Of a DNA stretch of 64,000 bases, positions 53,421 to 64,000 are shown piece by piece; within the stretch, counting starts at the first letter, position 1, and each line of letters opens with the position of its first letter. The DNA is from Tetradesmus obliquus (lineage: Eukaryota > Chlorophyta > Chlorophyceae > Sphaeropleales > Scenedesmaceae), in the NCBI GenBank assembly GCA_030272155.1, contig CP126204.1, forward strand, positions 2,967,501 to 3,031,500, read 5' to 3'. The notes below the pieces were generated by a model, which had not been told where the DNA came from, ran no database searches, and saw only the letters and a list, made by a program, of their open reading frames with translations. A program made the position numbers and the translations under genes.

Positions 53421-54426
53421 AGCTGCTGCCACTGCTGCCAGCTGCTGCTGCTGCTGCGTGGTTCCTTTGTATCTGCTGCTGCTGCCGCTGCTGATGCTGT
53501 GATTGTTGTTGCTGCAGTGGGATGGGTGAGCTGCTGGGTTGTCTGTAGATGCCGCATGTAGGCATGGAGGCTCTTACTGCTCACTGCGTGCACATTGCAC
53601 CTGGCTGGGCCAGCAACACATTTGGGCATGGCATGCAGTGGATGCCACTGCACTGAAAGCACATCTGATGTGGCAGATCCATGAAATGCTGAATGCCTGA
53701 TCAGATCTCACAATTAGCTACGGCGGTGTAGGTGCCTTTGCAGTATGGCTGAATTATTGGCACATGTGCTGATGCTCATGGCATACTTCCTAGGGCTGCT
53801 GCTGGTGTGACATGTGCTGAGCTGGCAGCTTGGGCTGAGCTGGCAGCTTGGGCTGAGTGGCTGCTGCTACTGCTCAACAAAGTCCAAGGTTCCACAGGAC
53901 CGTCATGGCGTCAAGTCACCTATTTATGTAATAGCTTTGGCGTCACTGCGAAGCAAGGTGGCATGCGTACGACTGGGCTCCAGGCAGGTAATCATGACTT
54001 GACTGCTGCGTCAGGTGTGCTGGTGCTGTTTGTCGTGCCGTAACTACATGACATGGTGGCTTAAGATGTATGGAAAAACAACAACGTCGCAGGCACGTAG
54101 CGTTGCTGAGCATTGCAGACGTAATCCAGCTGTTTCGGGATGATCTTGTCGCGAAAGGCCTGGTCACCAACCATTGATAAACATACCCATTTTTTTCTAA
54201 GTATAAATATGTTTGTGATAGGCCTTAGAAGCACTCCTGCACAAGCTCACCTTTTGTGCTTGCTCCAGTAGTGTCGGCACTTGCTGTGGGTGTGGGGATA
54301 CTGGTGCCGCCTCCCCTGCGCCGCTGCACTTCCAGAAGCGATGTTCTGTGCCAGTGTGGCGCTGCCACTGGCGATCATGAGCAGTATGATCAGCCAGGCC
54401 TTCGAAGCCACGCTGACTCGCCCCAT
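46324..54426 (-). CDS. Large secreted modular glycoprotein with Ser-Pro linkers (unknown family)
   Basis: No family recognised. Exon 1 (54426-54251) encodes a signal peptide ([20 protein letters not shown]). With an acceptor near 54200 it reads in frame into [20 protein letters not shown]. Later segments: [19 protein letters not shown] then [20 protein letters not shown] (53090-52870), [20 protein letters not shown] (52360), [20 protein letters not shown] with NVYFNPNW (49320-49215), [20 protein letters not shown] with [20 protein letters not shown] (48870-48700), [20 protein letters not shown] (48220), [20 protein letters not shown] (47880), a long Ser-Pro domain (47470-47130), and a 12-Cys tail (46560-46324). 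Sequons NET and NVT occur. GWCEIK (52735) and QWCEIK (49320) suggest a repeated module. It looks like a cell-wall or matrix protein; it could be two genes, since several exons are unplaced. Confidence 0.45.
47110..47480 (-). repeat. (Ser-Pro)n hydroxyproline-rich-type domain
   Basis: About 120 codons of [12 protein letters not shown]-type repeats built from ggtgatggtgagggt-like units on the plus strand. Such Ser-Pro blocks are usual in volvocalean/sphaeroplealean wall glycoproteins and are sites for Hyp-O-glycosylation. A shorter block is at 53035-53085. Confidence 0.9.
50460..50745. repeat. Imperfect (TTG/CTG)n microsatellite
   Basis: About 280 bp of mixed ttg, ctg and act triplets, inside the presumed introns of the secreted glycoprotein gene. 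The open frames through it are low-complexity poly-Leu or poly-Asn/Ser and not considered coding. A pure (CAG)n of about 20 units is at 52531-52595. Confidence 0.85.
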
Positions 54427-54429
54427 TCT

Positions 54430-55297
54430 GAGCGCCAGTGCGCCAAGACACGCTTGGATCTAGACACTACGTGTAACAACAACTCGAATTAGAATATGGC
54501 TGTACAACAGACACGTTCAGTGGTCTGTGTGAAAGCTGGTCGTATTAATCTCGCTCTGCTGGAATGCTCGGACCTCAGGCGTCAGCCTTGACTGACACAT
54601 CGCGGATACAGTCAAAACGATTTGAAGGGCAAGGATCAAGGCTTACGAAGTTCTGATGCACGGCAATCGGGTGACAAAAAGAAGTGACACCGAACTGATA
54701 CTGACGGAGACCAAAGCAAGAAGTGTGCAGACTGATCGGACAACTAATTGTGAATATGTTGCTGTGAAGATCTATCAACACTGTCCGGGAATGCCTGCGG
54801 GTCCTCACGAAATGAACTGCTGTCCAGCTCAGCTGCAGTCACTGCTAGTGCACTCGGCGCAGTGACTGCAGTGCTGAGCTCTCTCGTCTTAATCTACTCC
54901 GGAATGGGGAGTGCAGATTTGATTTGAACCTACTCCGGAGTGGGGAGTGCAGATTTGCTACTGTGAGAACCCACTAATTCTTTTGCAAGGCATTCGCACC
55001 ATTGGCAGCCACAAGGGGCAGCCACTGGTGAAGATTTCATGCTGCTAGCAGCGCTGTCAGCAGCAGCACTGGCTTCAGAGTGGCAGCCATTTGGGGAAAC
55101 TCAAAGTTGCAGTCACTGAGACAAACAACAGTACTGCCACATCAGTGTGACATGCATGCTGCTGTCCGAGTCACAGAGCCATCAGCCCTGCCTGTACAAA
55201 GGCCCCCTCTGGCATGCGGAGCGTAGCTGCGCATGCTGTGAATAAAATGTCCAAGATGTATGGCTGACGATCCCATGCTGCAGCGTGTGTTGGGGCG
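54430..55297. other. Intergenic region with a short direct repeat
   Basis: No gene supported. ctactccggaatggggagtg with flank (54894-54920) is repeated at 54930-54956 with one change, period 36 bp. The region holds the presumed WDTC1-like 3' UTR and the promoter of the secreted glycoprotein. Confidence 0.5.
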
Positions 55298-55580
55298 TCA
55301 GCTCACCCTGCACGCCACATCACCTTGACCTCTCCGCGGCCGGCGCCTCCTTGCCCCCTGCTGCTGCGCCGCTGCACCCTCTGCACCCTCTGCTAACCCC
55401 TCATCGCCAGCTTCATCCTCATCCTCCTCGTCACTTTCTGTCCCAACTTCAAACTCAAATGCAGACTCACGACCTGCCACACCTCCAAGCCCTAAACCCT
55501 CACCCCTCTGACGTGGCGTACGCCTAAACCCCGCCCCTGTACCACCAGGCTCCCTAGCTGCAGGCGCTGCTGCTGCTGCC

Positions 55581-55627
<47 letters not shown>

Positions 55628-56293
55628 GCCAGCAGCAGCTGGCGGTGTCACCATGCCATACAGCTGCTGCACCAGCAGCTGCAGCAGCTGAGGGTTATCT
55701 TCTAATGCAGCTTGCAGGGCAGCAGGCGGTAGTGCTGCCCCCCGCAGCAGCCGTGGCCCATCCCTCATGCGCGACTGGTTGTCAATGACGTAGGCATCGC
55801 TGCTGCTGCTGTCGCACGGGGCCTGCTGTGGTGGCAGGGCAACAAATGGGGCAGGTGCGACAAGCAGAAAAGAGCAGATGTCAGACATGCAGCCAAATAT
55901 GCTCAGTCAGTGCAGCATGCATATGGATAACAATAGGCAAGAGGGAACTCCACATCGCTGCACAGGCAAACAAGTGATGTGCACACACTGCTGAACAGCA
56001 AGGTAAATGGAGTACCATCTTGGCAGATTACTGTGCATGTGCAGAGCCCGATGCCTGCTCACCAGGGGTGACCACAGCCGCATGTGTGTATGTGCATGTG
56101 CATGTGCATGTGCATGTGCATGTGCATGTGCATGTGCATGTGCATGCGCAGAGCCCGATGCCTGCTCACCAGCGGTGACCACAGCCGCACGACGCTGTCG
56201 ATGCCGCTTGTGGCCAGCACAGGCAGCGTGGGGTGGCAGCGCACACAGTTGGCCACATCCTCATCAGCAGGCAGCACACGCACACAGGCACCT

Positions 56294-56349
<56 letters not shown>

Positions 56350-57351
56350 CATGCACATGTCACTTCTGTGTCAACAGAGGTGTGGCAGCGCACACAGTTG
56401 GCCACATCTTCATCAGCAGGCAGCACACGCACACAGGCACCTGCAGCAGCAGCAGCAGCAACAGCAGCAGGCATGCACATGTCACTTCTGTGTCGACAGA
56501 GGTGTGGCAGCGCACACAGTTGGCCACATCTTCATCAGCAGGCAGCACACGCACACAGGCACCTGCAGCAGCAGCAGCAGCAGCAGCGGCAGCATACCAA
56601 GCAGCCATTTGTTGGTGCTGAGTCACCAGAGGGGTGGCAGCTCATGCAGTTGGCCACATCCTCATCAGCCGGTAGCACGCTCACACAGGCACCTGCAGCA
56701 GCAGCAGCAGCAGCGGCAGCAGCAGCAGCAGCAGCAGCAGCATGCACATGTCACTTATGTGTCAACAGAGGTGTGGCAGCGCACACAGTTGGCAACGTCT
56801 TCATCAGCAGGCAGCACACATGCATGCGCATGCAGCAGCAGCTGCAGCAGCAGCAGCAGCATGCACATATTACTTCTGCGTCACTATAAGCGTGGAAAAT
56901 GCCATGCGCTGCAATCTATCCCTGGGACCACATAGCAACCTCGCACCCTGCGCACCTGTATCTGCGCGGTAGATGAACACGCGGCCATCATCGCTGCCAC
57001 ACGCCACTAGCTCATCTTTTCCACCCAGGAACACTGCTTCCTTAATGTCTGTCTGCACGTTGCAGTGCCCCATGCAGCGAGTCAGCAGCCGCCCAGGGCC
57101 CCCAGATAAAGCATCCCACCAACTGCCCAAGCTTCGCTTGCTGCTGCTGCTGCTGTGCTTGCCAAAGGCGGCACTGCGATGCCGGCCCCTGCCGTTTCTA
57201 GGTGCAGGTGCTGCAGCTGCAGCAGCAGCCGAGGCACTGCTTTGGCGCTTGGGCGCAGCAGCGGCAGCTGCATTGCTGCAATCGTCGCTGCTGCTGCCGC
57301 TGCGTGGCCGCCGGCGGCTGCCGCTGCCGCTGCTGCCCCCACTAACAGACC

Positions 57352-57397
<46 letters not shown>

Positions 57398-57662
57398 AGT
57401 GTCCATGCTGCTGCCAGATGCTGCAGCAGCTACAGCTTCTTGCAGCTGCTGCTGTGCGTATGCACTGGGGCCATACCAAGGCAGCAGCAGTTCTTCATCT
57501 GAAGATTCAGCCTGAACTTCACCATACAGCCAGCTCGGCTCATCATCGTCACTTTCTTCACCACCATCTTCACCATCATCTTCATCTTCATCACCCTGTT
57601 CCCAGTTTGATTCATCATCAACTGCTGCACCCACACTGCCAGCGTTGCCTGCGGCAGCAGCG

Positions 57663-57720
<58 letters not shown>

Positions 57721-58160
57721 TTCCAGCTGGACAGTCATGCTGCTGCTGCTGCTGGCCTGCGGCAGCAAGTGGACGAGGCGGTGGTGGTAATTGGGGTATC
57801 ACAGGTCCAATGAATCCTGCCTCATCACCTGCTGGTGCTGCCGCTGAAGCTCCAGCAGCTGCTGCAGCATCGATTCCGTCACTGCCACCCTCACTCTCAA
57901 GCCCGCGCTCCACATCCATTCTATCTGCACCCACTGCTGCACCTGCATCTCTACTCTCTGCCATTCCTGCCACTCCTGCTGCTGCTGCTGGTTGATCGTC
58001 CAGCTCCTCCGAATCTACATCTGTATCGACCCTGAAACCCCGCCCAGGCGGCAGCTGAACCCCAGGTGCACCTGCAGCACCTAACCCGCTGCTGCCGCTG
58101 CCGCCACCACCCTCTGCGTCACTGTCGCTGCCACTCTCAACAGCAGCATCCACCACTGCA

Positions 58161-58199
<39 letters not shown>

Positions 58200-59247
58200 G
58201 CGTCACGAAGGTATGCCGCTGCTCTCCGCTGCCGCCGCTGCTCCTCATCACCATCTGCTGTTGCTGCTGCTGCTGCTGCTGCTGCAGTTGTGTCCCGCTG
58301 CCTTTCCAGCTGCTCCTGTGCCAGCTGCCGCCGCAGCTGCTGCTGCTGGGCTTGCCGCTGCAGCAGGTGCTGCCGCTGCTGCTGCATCCTGGCCCTGAAG
58401 TCCCGCCGCTGCTGCACAGAGCTCTGCAGCAGCTCCCGCAAGCTAGCCAGTTCGCTGCTGTCTGCTACATGCGGGAAGTGGCGCAGGTAACTCTCTAACG
58501 CTGCGAGGGCGCACTGCAAGAGAGTTGCATTTGCAAGGTTGTATGCAGATGGAGCCAGCAGCAGCAGGCAGCAGGGTGTTGGTGTGGCAGTGTGTGGTGC
58601 ATTGACGTGTTGCTTTGCTTCAGCGCAAGCCGCTGGTCGCGCGCATTGTCATGTCAAGCCAAATATGTATCGCACAATACCTCTGACCCTCAATGAACGA
58701 ATGAATGAGCTACGCGTGGTGTGTTCAAACTCAACACTCGCGTAAGTTAAGGAAGGGGACTCATGTATCTGACCCTCATCTGGATGTGGCCAAGCCCTTT
58801 GAGTGCATGCACCTGCCATCACCGCACCACCAGGGAACAAAAAAACCAATAGAAAATAGAAGACGGAATTTTCCCAAAACTATATACGTTGCCCACCTGG
58901 CTTTGCCCCAGCTGCTTGAGCGCGTGCACCTGCCGCAGCCGCGCCTGCTGCTCCGCTGCTGCAGCTGCAGCAGCAGCAGCGCCCCTCGCCTGCTGCACCA
59001 ACGCCAGCGCCATCTCACAATCTCTTAGCGCAAAGGCAGCATCACCCTCCCATGCCCTTTTGAGCCATGCTAAAGCTCTCTGTGTGTATAGCCCAGGTAC
59101 CCAAGGAGCAGCAGCCACTGCAGCACTAAAGTCAGCAACAGCAGCAGTGTATCGCTGCTCAAAGAGGGCGGTGTTGCCAGCCCGCTTTGCTGCTTCAGCT
59201 GCCTCTGGGAGGTTTGTGGGGGGCTCTGCAGGGCTGCTGCGGTCCCG

Positions 59248-59283
<36 letters not shown>

Positions 59284-62200
59284 ACTGGCAGCAGTGCTGT
59301 TGCTGCTGCTGATGCCGAGGTGGCCTGGAGTGCGGGATGCCGCTGCTGCTGCGGAGGGCTGCTGCCGCAGCCTGCTGCTGCGCTGCGGCAGTACAAGTGG
59401 GGCTTGCTCACCAGCTCCTGCACAGACACCGCAGCAGCAAGCAATAAACATGAGCACATGACCAGCAGACATCAAGAAGGCTGCGCTGTGGCAACACCAG
59501 TGGGGCTCGCTCACTAGCGCCTGCGCAACAAGGCACACGAGCATGAGCAGCAGGTGTTGGGAAGTCCAGTTGTGCACCAGCACAGCAGATGCGGCCTGCT
59601 GGCTAGCACTTGCACAGACCGCCTGCAGCAGCAGCTGTGATGTTCAACACAAAGAGGCTATGCCACATGACAGACGCGCGCCCAACAGGCCCCAGCACCC
59701 ACCTGTTATGTCAAACACATAGGCATGGTCCCCATGGTATGATGCCACCAGCTTGTCGCCTCTGCTGCTGAAGCTGGCGTGTGTTGCATGCGCCCTTTCG
59801 GCTGAGGCCAGCCTTCATCAGCAGCGGCAGCAGCCACACCCACCCAACCATGCTGACAACACACACAAAACAAAAGATTGCAGATGCTGCAAAAAAGCCA
59901 GCACATAATGCTGGTGAACCAGCACCCACCTGTTATATCGAACACATAGGCATGGTCGCCATGGTATGATGCCACCAGCCGATCCCCTCTGCTGCTGAAG
60001 CTGGCGTGGGTTGCATGCGCCCGCCTGCTGAGCCCCGCCTTCAACAGCAGCGGCAGGTGGGGTGCTGACAGCTGCAGCAGCGCGGGAGTGGTAGGCTTGC
60101 CTGGCCGGTCTGCATGCATAAGACAGCGAGCGAAGTGCAATGCAGCAGTGCAGGAATGAATGTTTTGCCTGCATTTGGTGTATGTATCACGCCAGCATCA
60201 TGCTATGCAGCAGCGCAGGCGTGGTGGGCTTGCCTGGCCGGTCTGCAAGTACAGGAGGGGCAACACAACACCGCAGGAGTATACGAGTTGTACACAGAGT
60301 TTGTGCCACATTGCAAAATAGCAGCGAGGAGGTGGTGGGCTGGCCTGGCCAGTCTGCAAATGACAAGTCATAGCGCAGGAGCGGTGGAAACTCTTGGCTA
60401 GTACGCAAGAGCACTGAAAGTACAATGAAGCAGTGCAGGATGGGCTGGTATGCCTGGATGTATGTATCATGTATCATGCCAGCATGATGCAATGCAGCGC
60501 AGGCGTGCTGGGCTTGCCTGGCCGGTCTGCAACTCAGGCAGGGTGATGTGGCAGTGCAGGGGAGCAAGCTGAGTCTAATGCAGCAGTGCAGGAGCAGTTT
60601 ATTTGGCTAGGTGGTGAGCGAGTGCAGTGCAAGCATACTGCGAGGAACCCCGTCAAACATGATAGTCGTGCAAGCGCGCGCAAGACGAATGCATGCGTCC
60701 AGAGCTACTTGTACCCGTGCGGGCCCATCCAAACAAGCAGCACCACCATCAACAACCCTACCTGTCCCTACACGCCGCCTGTCAAACACGCGCACATACG
60801 GGTACCGGCAAGCCACCGCAATCAGGTGCGGTGCAGTGGGGTTCACATCCAGCCCCTTGCACTTCACCAGTCCTGCCCTGGGACCGGCTGTGGCCAAGTT
60901 AATGAGCACATTGGGGCTGCCGTGTTCTCTTAAAAGTATATAAACACAGTGCTGACCTGCCAAAACGAGCAGCAGCATGCGCACCTGTGCCCACCCGCCG
61001 CCTGTCAAACACGCGCACGTAGGGATCCCCGCACGCCACCGCCATCAAGTTAGGATTAGCCGGGTTCACATCCAGCCCCTTGCACTCCACCAGGCCAGCT
61101 CTTGGCCCCGCTGTGGCCAAGTTAATGAGCACATTAGGGCTGCCGTATGCCTTTTGGTCTGCCACGCGTGTGTCGTACTGTCGCACCATGCCGTCCTCGC
61201 CGGCTGACCAGAATAGGTGCGGCTCCTGCGGGCACACCTCGACTTCCTGCAGGCAGTGTAGTGATGGGATGGCAGAAGGAGCAGTCAGGGCCAAAAGCAT
61301 GGCAAGCAGCAGGTGATTGCGTGTTGCGCACTGTGGCACAAGCTGAGTCCACAGCATGGTCCGTACGTCCAGTGGCCAAGCTGCTGTAAACGTTCTTCAG
61401 CAAGCTGCAGGTCGCATTGGATGCGGCAGCAGCGGCAGGTGGCAGGGCCAGCAGTTCAGAGCAGCTGTGGCCAATGTCTTGCCGCCACAACCGCGTTTTC
61501 CTGCTACATGTATAAGAAACGAGGAAGATGAGAATCAGGGAACTACAGTATGCACATATTACTTGGCCTTTACATGGCTACATACACCTGAGACACGAGA
61601 AGCAGCTGCTACATTACACTAATCAAGCACTGCCGCACCTTAACTCTGCTCTTGTGGCAGTGGAACACACTCGTGCGCGGCAACACCTGATGCAGCTGTG
61701 TGGCAATAAATCCACAGACTGCAAAGAAACCAACTATTACAAGCTACAGAAATAGTATCGCACCTTGACCCTGCTCTTGTGGCAGTGGTACACCGAGGTG
61801 CGCGGCACCACCTGATGCAGCTGCGTGGCAATAATCCACAGACTGCAAAGAAACCAACCATTACACGCTACAGACTTAGCCGCACCTTGACCCTGCTCTT
61901 GTGGCAGTGGTACACCGAGGTGCGCGGCACCACCTGATGCAGCTGCGGTGCAGGCGGATGCCGCCTCATGCCACCCCTGCTGCCGTTGCCGCCGCTGCCG
62001 CTGCTGCTGCTCCTGTACTTTGGCTGTATGCTGAATGCGCCTGCATCCAGTTCATGCAGCTGCACTGTGTAATCCATGGCGCCTGAAACGATGCGGCTGT
62101 TGTTGTGCTGTGGCAGGAATGCAACTCCGAAGAGGTTGGCGTGGTGCTGCGTCTGCAGGGCGATTGGCACGCGGCCTGTGTCTGGGTAGTGCCACAGGAT

Positions 62201-63002
62201 GACCTGCAGTGGTGCACAGTTCAGAGCAAAGACAATGTTGCAAAAAAGTGCAAGGGGCGAAACAGCTATGACGCTAACACCTGGCCTGAGAGGAAGAACA
62301 CGTGTGCAGAGCTAGGTGCATGAGCCATGCACCGGCGCCTGTGGGGCATGTCAGCAATGCGCAGCAGCAGTGGTGTGGATGCGCTGCCACAGACCCGCGC
62401 CGCAGCTGCTAACTGCTCCCGCGGCCTCATGTGTGACGTTCCCAGAACAGCAGGACAGCTCAACAGTACTGCTGAGGTCTGTGGAATGCCAGCATGCGCT
62501 GCTGCCCACCTAGCTGCTGAGATAGCTGCCAAATGCCACATTCAAACTCTAATTCTTTGGAGGATGTGACAAGACAGTAGATATCCTGCAGCATTGCCGG
62601 GCTGCCAGCACACATGTGCCTGCACTCTGCAGTAAGTGCTGACAGGCCTGAGGGCAGCACCTGCTGCTGCTGCATCAGCAGGCCCACCTGGCAGTCATCG
62701 GATGCCGTTGCAAGCATCGAGCCATCCTCGTTCCATGCAAGCCGATTGACGCAACCGTCGTGGCCATCTAGCACTGCTTCCACAGCCAGCTTCCTAGCCA
62801 AGCCCTCAGACAAGTGCAGAGCATGGCCCTGCGTGAAGTGCAGCAGCACAGCGACCGTCAAAACACACTCCAATCGTATTGTGAAAGGCAATAAATAAAG
62901 TTTCAACAAGATCTATAGGGCTGGAGCTTGCAATGGGCCAAGTGCATCGCTACTTGCCTGTGGCCTGCCTAGTTCGCGGCGTAAGAGCAGCTTCGGATCC
63001 AT
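55298..63002 (-). CDS. WDTC1: WDTC1-like WD40-TPR protein (DCAF9 / adipose homologue)
   Basis: In animals WDTC1 is a substrate receptor of CUL4-DDB1 ubiquitin ligases and affects chromatin and fat metabolism; the algal role is inferred. Exon 1 (63002-62958) reads MDPKLLLRRELGRPQ and ends at a GC donor (CAG|GCAAGT). Exon 2 (62828-62688) reads AVEAVLDGHDGCVNRLAWNE with DGSMLATASDD. Following exons: HANLFGVAFLPQHNNSRIVS (near 62150), PHLFWSAGEDGMVRQYDTRV and NLATAGPRAGLVECKGLDVN (61240-61080), DRLVASYHGDHAYVFDITG (59990-59930), a TPR exon EAAKRAGNTALFEQRYTAAV through GLYTQRALAWLKRAWEGDAA (59200-59030), an Arg/Gln/Ala- and acid-rich insertion (58510-57130), DIKEAVFLGGKDELVACGSD (57045), and VANCVRCHPTLPVLATSGID with SVVRLWSPL (56265-56170). 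The stop is at 55298. WD40-TPR-WD40 order matches WDTC1. The large poly-Ala/Gln/acidic insertion is lineage-specific. Confidence 0.85.
56085..56150. repeat. (TGCATG)n hexamer tract
   Basis: About ten tandem tgtgca/catgtg hexamers. The sequence on both sides (agcccgatgcctgctcaccag-ggtgaccacagccgca) is duplicated at 56045-56080 and 56152-56190, so this microsatellite too lies between two copies of an exon end (the LWSPLVS segment). Confidence 0.9.
56245..56835 (-). repeat. Five-copy echo array of a WDTC1 exon start (VRVLPADEDVANCVRCH)
   Basis: ggccacatc or its variant starts at 56251, 56400, 56522, 56652 and 56791, spacings 122-149 bp. Each copy carries a ctgcag acceptor and is separated by (CAG)n runs and a gcatgcacatgtcacttctg segment. 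Only the leftmost continues into PTLPVLATSGIDSVV. Confidence 0.9.
57354..57720. repeat. Coding (CTG)n tracts in WDTC1
   Basis: Runs of about 15 and 18 CTG units (57354-57398, 57660-57717), read on the sense strand as poly-Gln and poly-Ala within the insertion. Shorter runs occur at 58158-58192 and 59250-59284. Confidence 0.85.
59400..60545 (-). repeat. Echo copies around WDTC1 exons 5-6
   Basis: The exon end GDRLVASYHGDHAYVFDITG with about 130 bp of flank (59928-60060) has a near-full copy 227 bp away (59701-59830). The exon start DRPGKPTTPALL (tgcctggccggtctgcat) recurs at about 60100, 60230, 60340 and 60515. A short echo of LVSKPHLYC lies at about 59395-59420 and 59493-59520. Confidence 0.85.
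60760..61950 (-). repeat. Echo copies around WDTC1 exons 3-4
   Basis: GPRAGLVECKGLDVNPANP through YVRVFDRRRVGTG (60995-61140) is repeated at about 60765-60925, offset about 232 bp. The exon end VPRTSVYHCHKSRVKV (caccttgaccctgctcttgtgg) recurs at about 61637, 61761 and 61883, spacings about 124 and 122 bp. Only the rightmost of these runs on into the exon. Confidence 0.87.
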
Positions 63003-63521
63003 CAAAAGGCGAACGATTTCTCAAGAAGTAGCGCGCGTGCACCCCTGGCTCGATGGCACCGACACTGCGTCGCACTGCTCGGAACGCAGTGCTGGACGTC
63101 AGCCGAAATCATAGTATAACACTTAAGCCATGAATAAATTCCTCAAGAACGCTCGTGAAGCACGGAATCGGCACCAGACGATTGTTTGGCAAAGTGCAGG
63201 GTGAGAAAAAGCTGCGAACTCTTGCCGGAGGTCACACGGATCCAAGGCCACAAAAATAATGTAATGAATTGTAGCTGAAGGTGGCAAAGACGAGCCTAGG
63301 TAGAAGGAAAAGTGCGACATTGTCATCACAGTCAGCAGGCATGTGTCAGTAGCAGCGTTGTTTCAGTGGATGGGGCTAGAACCAAGTAGCAACATGAAAT
63401 CATCTCCGTATGATATGTTGTGGTGATATCAACGTGGCTGGCACGCACTGGTTGGCACAGTCACATCATCTGCTGCCTTGTGCCCCCTGGGCCTGAACTG
63501 CCTGCCTTGCTGAACCTGCAA
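63003..63521. promoter_or_regulatory. Divergent upstream region of WDTC1 and the right-edge gene
   Basis: About 520 bp between the presumed opposite start codons. No other gene supported. Confidence 0.4.
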
Positions 63522-63909
63522 ATGCCGATGCATTTACACGTGCTGCACCAGCACCAGGCACATGGCAGACACTTGAATCAATCTAACTGGCGCAGGACGA
63601 GCAGCAACAGCAGCTGCGGCATTGGCACACCTAGACGGCTGCTGGTGGTGTCAGCTGCTGCAGCAGCAGCACCAGCAGCACCAGCAGCCAGGCCAAAGTA
63701 TGAGCTGGTCACTGAGCGGGGCGTGGAATTTACTCCAGGTACATGCTTGTACTACAATTCTGCAATGTAACACACACCACATTGCCTTATAACAGATTCG
63801 CACCTTCTTTCACGCTTGGGCACAACGTCCTGAGGCTCAGCAGCTGACATGGATTGTGTACAAGTTGGTGCCATGCTACTGCAACACTCAGCTGCGCATC
63901 ATGTCACCC

Positions 63910-63992
<83 letters not shown>

Positions 63993-64000
63993 CACTGCCT
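63522..64000 (+). CDS. First exon of a gene with possible organelle transit peptide (partial)
   Basis: From an ATG at 63522 the frame reads MPMHLHVLHQHQAHGRHLNQ, then an Arg/Ser-rich stretch with [17 protein letters not shown], then KYELVTERGVEFTPG, followed by a GTACATG donor-like site at 63739. The Arg/Ser/Ala composition resembles an algal chloroplast or mitochondrial transit peptide ending near VSAAA. The rest lies beyond the window or after the CTG-rich intron. Family not identified. Confidence 0.4.
63909..63988 (+). repeat. (CTG)n tract near the right edge
   Basis: About 26 CTG units followed by ccaggcactgcct. As at 21537-21592, the run ends in a ccag acceptor-like sequence, so it may be the 3' end of the first intron of the edge gene. 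Confidence 0.9.

Noticed and set aside
56084-56935. Long plus-strand frame (283 codons) with Cys-Met and Gln/His-rich repeats
   Set aside because: Antisense of the WDTC1 echo array and microsatellites; the minus strand encodes the WD40 segment.

Overview
The window is nuclear DNA of a eukaryote, most likely a chlorophyte green alga of the Sphaeropleales/Scenedesmaceae type. The lineage is inferred from intron-dense genes with GT-AG (a few GC-AG) introns, TGTAA polyadenylation signals, a moderate-to-high GC background, very frequent CAG/CTG tracts that insert poly-Ala/Gln/Ser into proteins, (Ser-Pro)n cell-wall-type linkers, and an AT-rich patch that looks organellar. No prokaryotic operon, tRNA, rRNA or CRISPR array was seen. 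Most open frames in such sequence are chance, so genes were called only where exons join into a recognisable family or a convincing protein.

Layout from left to right: a papain-like cysteine protease gene (minus, its 3' end running off the window); an AT-rich, organelle-like insert near 2.44-2.72 kb; a gene-poor stretch; a 10.4 kb cysteinyl-tRNA synthetase gene (minus, 4504-14929) head-to-head with a prolyl-tRNA synthetase gene (plus, 15538-22409). One ProRS intron carries four copies of a box C/D snoRNA whose guide matches 18S rRNA. Then come two weakly supported hypothetical genes (23.5-25.2 kb plus, 25.5-26.7 kb minus), a class II histone deacetylase (plus, 27119-30250), a gene-poor 2.4 kb, and an amidohydrolase (minus, 32687-35987). 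After it are a secreted family I inorganic pyrophosphatase (minus, 37213-40591) head-to-head with mitoribosomal protein mL46 (plus, 41153-43866), and 2.1 kb without recognisable genes. The right part holds a large secreted modular glycoprotein with Ser-Pro linkers (minus, 46324-54426), a WDTC1-type WD40-TPR protein (minus, 55298-63002), and the first exon of a plus-strand gene with a possible transit peptide at the right edge.

The most striking property is shared by almost every gene: introns and 3' flanks hold tandem, same-orientation, partly decayed copies ('echoes') of the neighbouring exon end together with its splice site, usually 105-155 bp apart, in 2-6 copies. CysRS alone has about ten such places. 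In ProRS a 134-136 bp unit is repeated five times, and the internal copies form potential 66-nt, phase-0 exons. In two genes a long microsatellite, (TAA)n or (GAT)n, lies between two copies of a terminal exon end. This looks like intron creation or enlargement by local tandem duplication, and it gives many duplicated splice sites. The second notable item is the snoRNA cluster in the ProRS intron. Several genes form head-to-head pairs over 420-610 bp, so shared promoters are likely.
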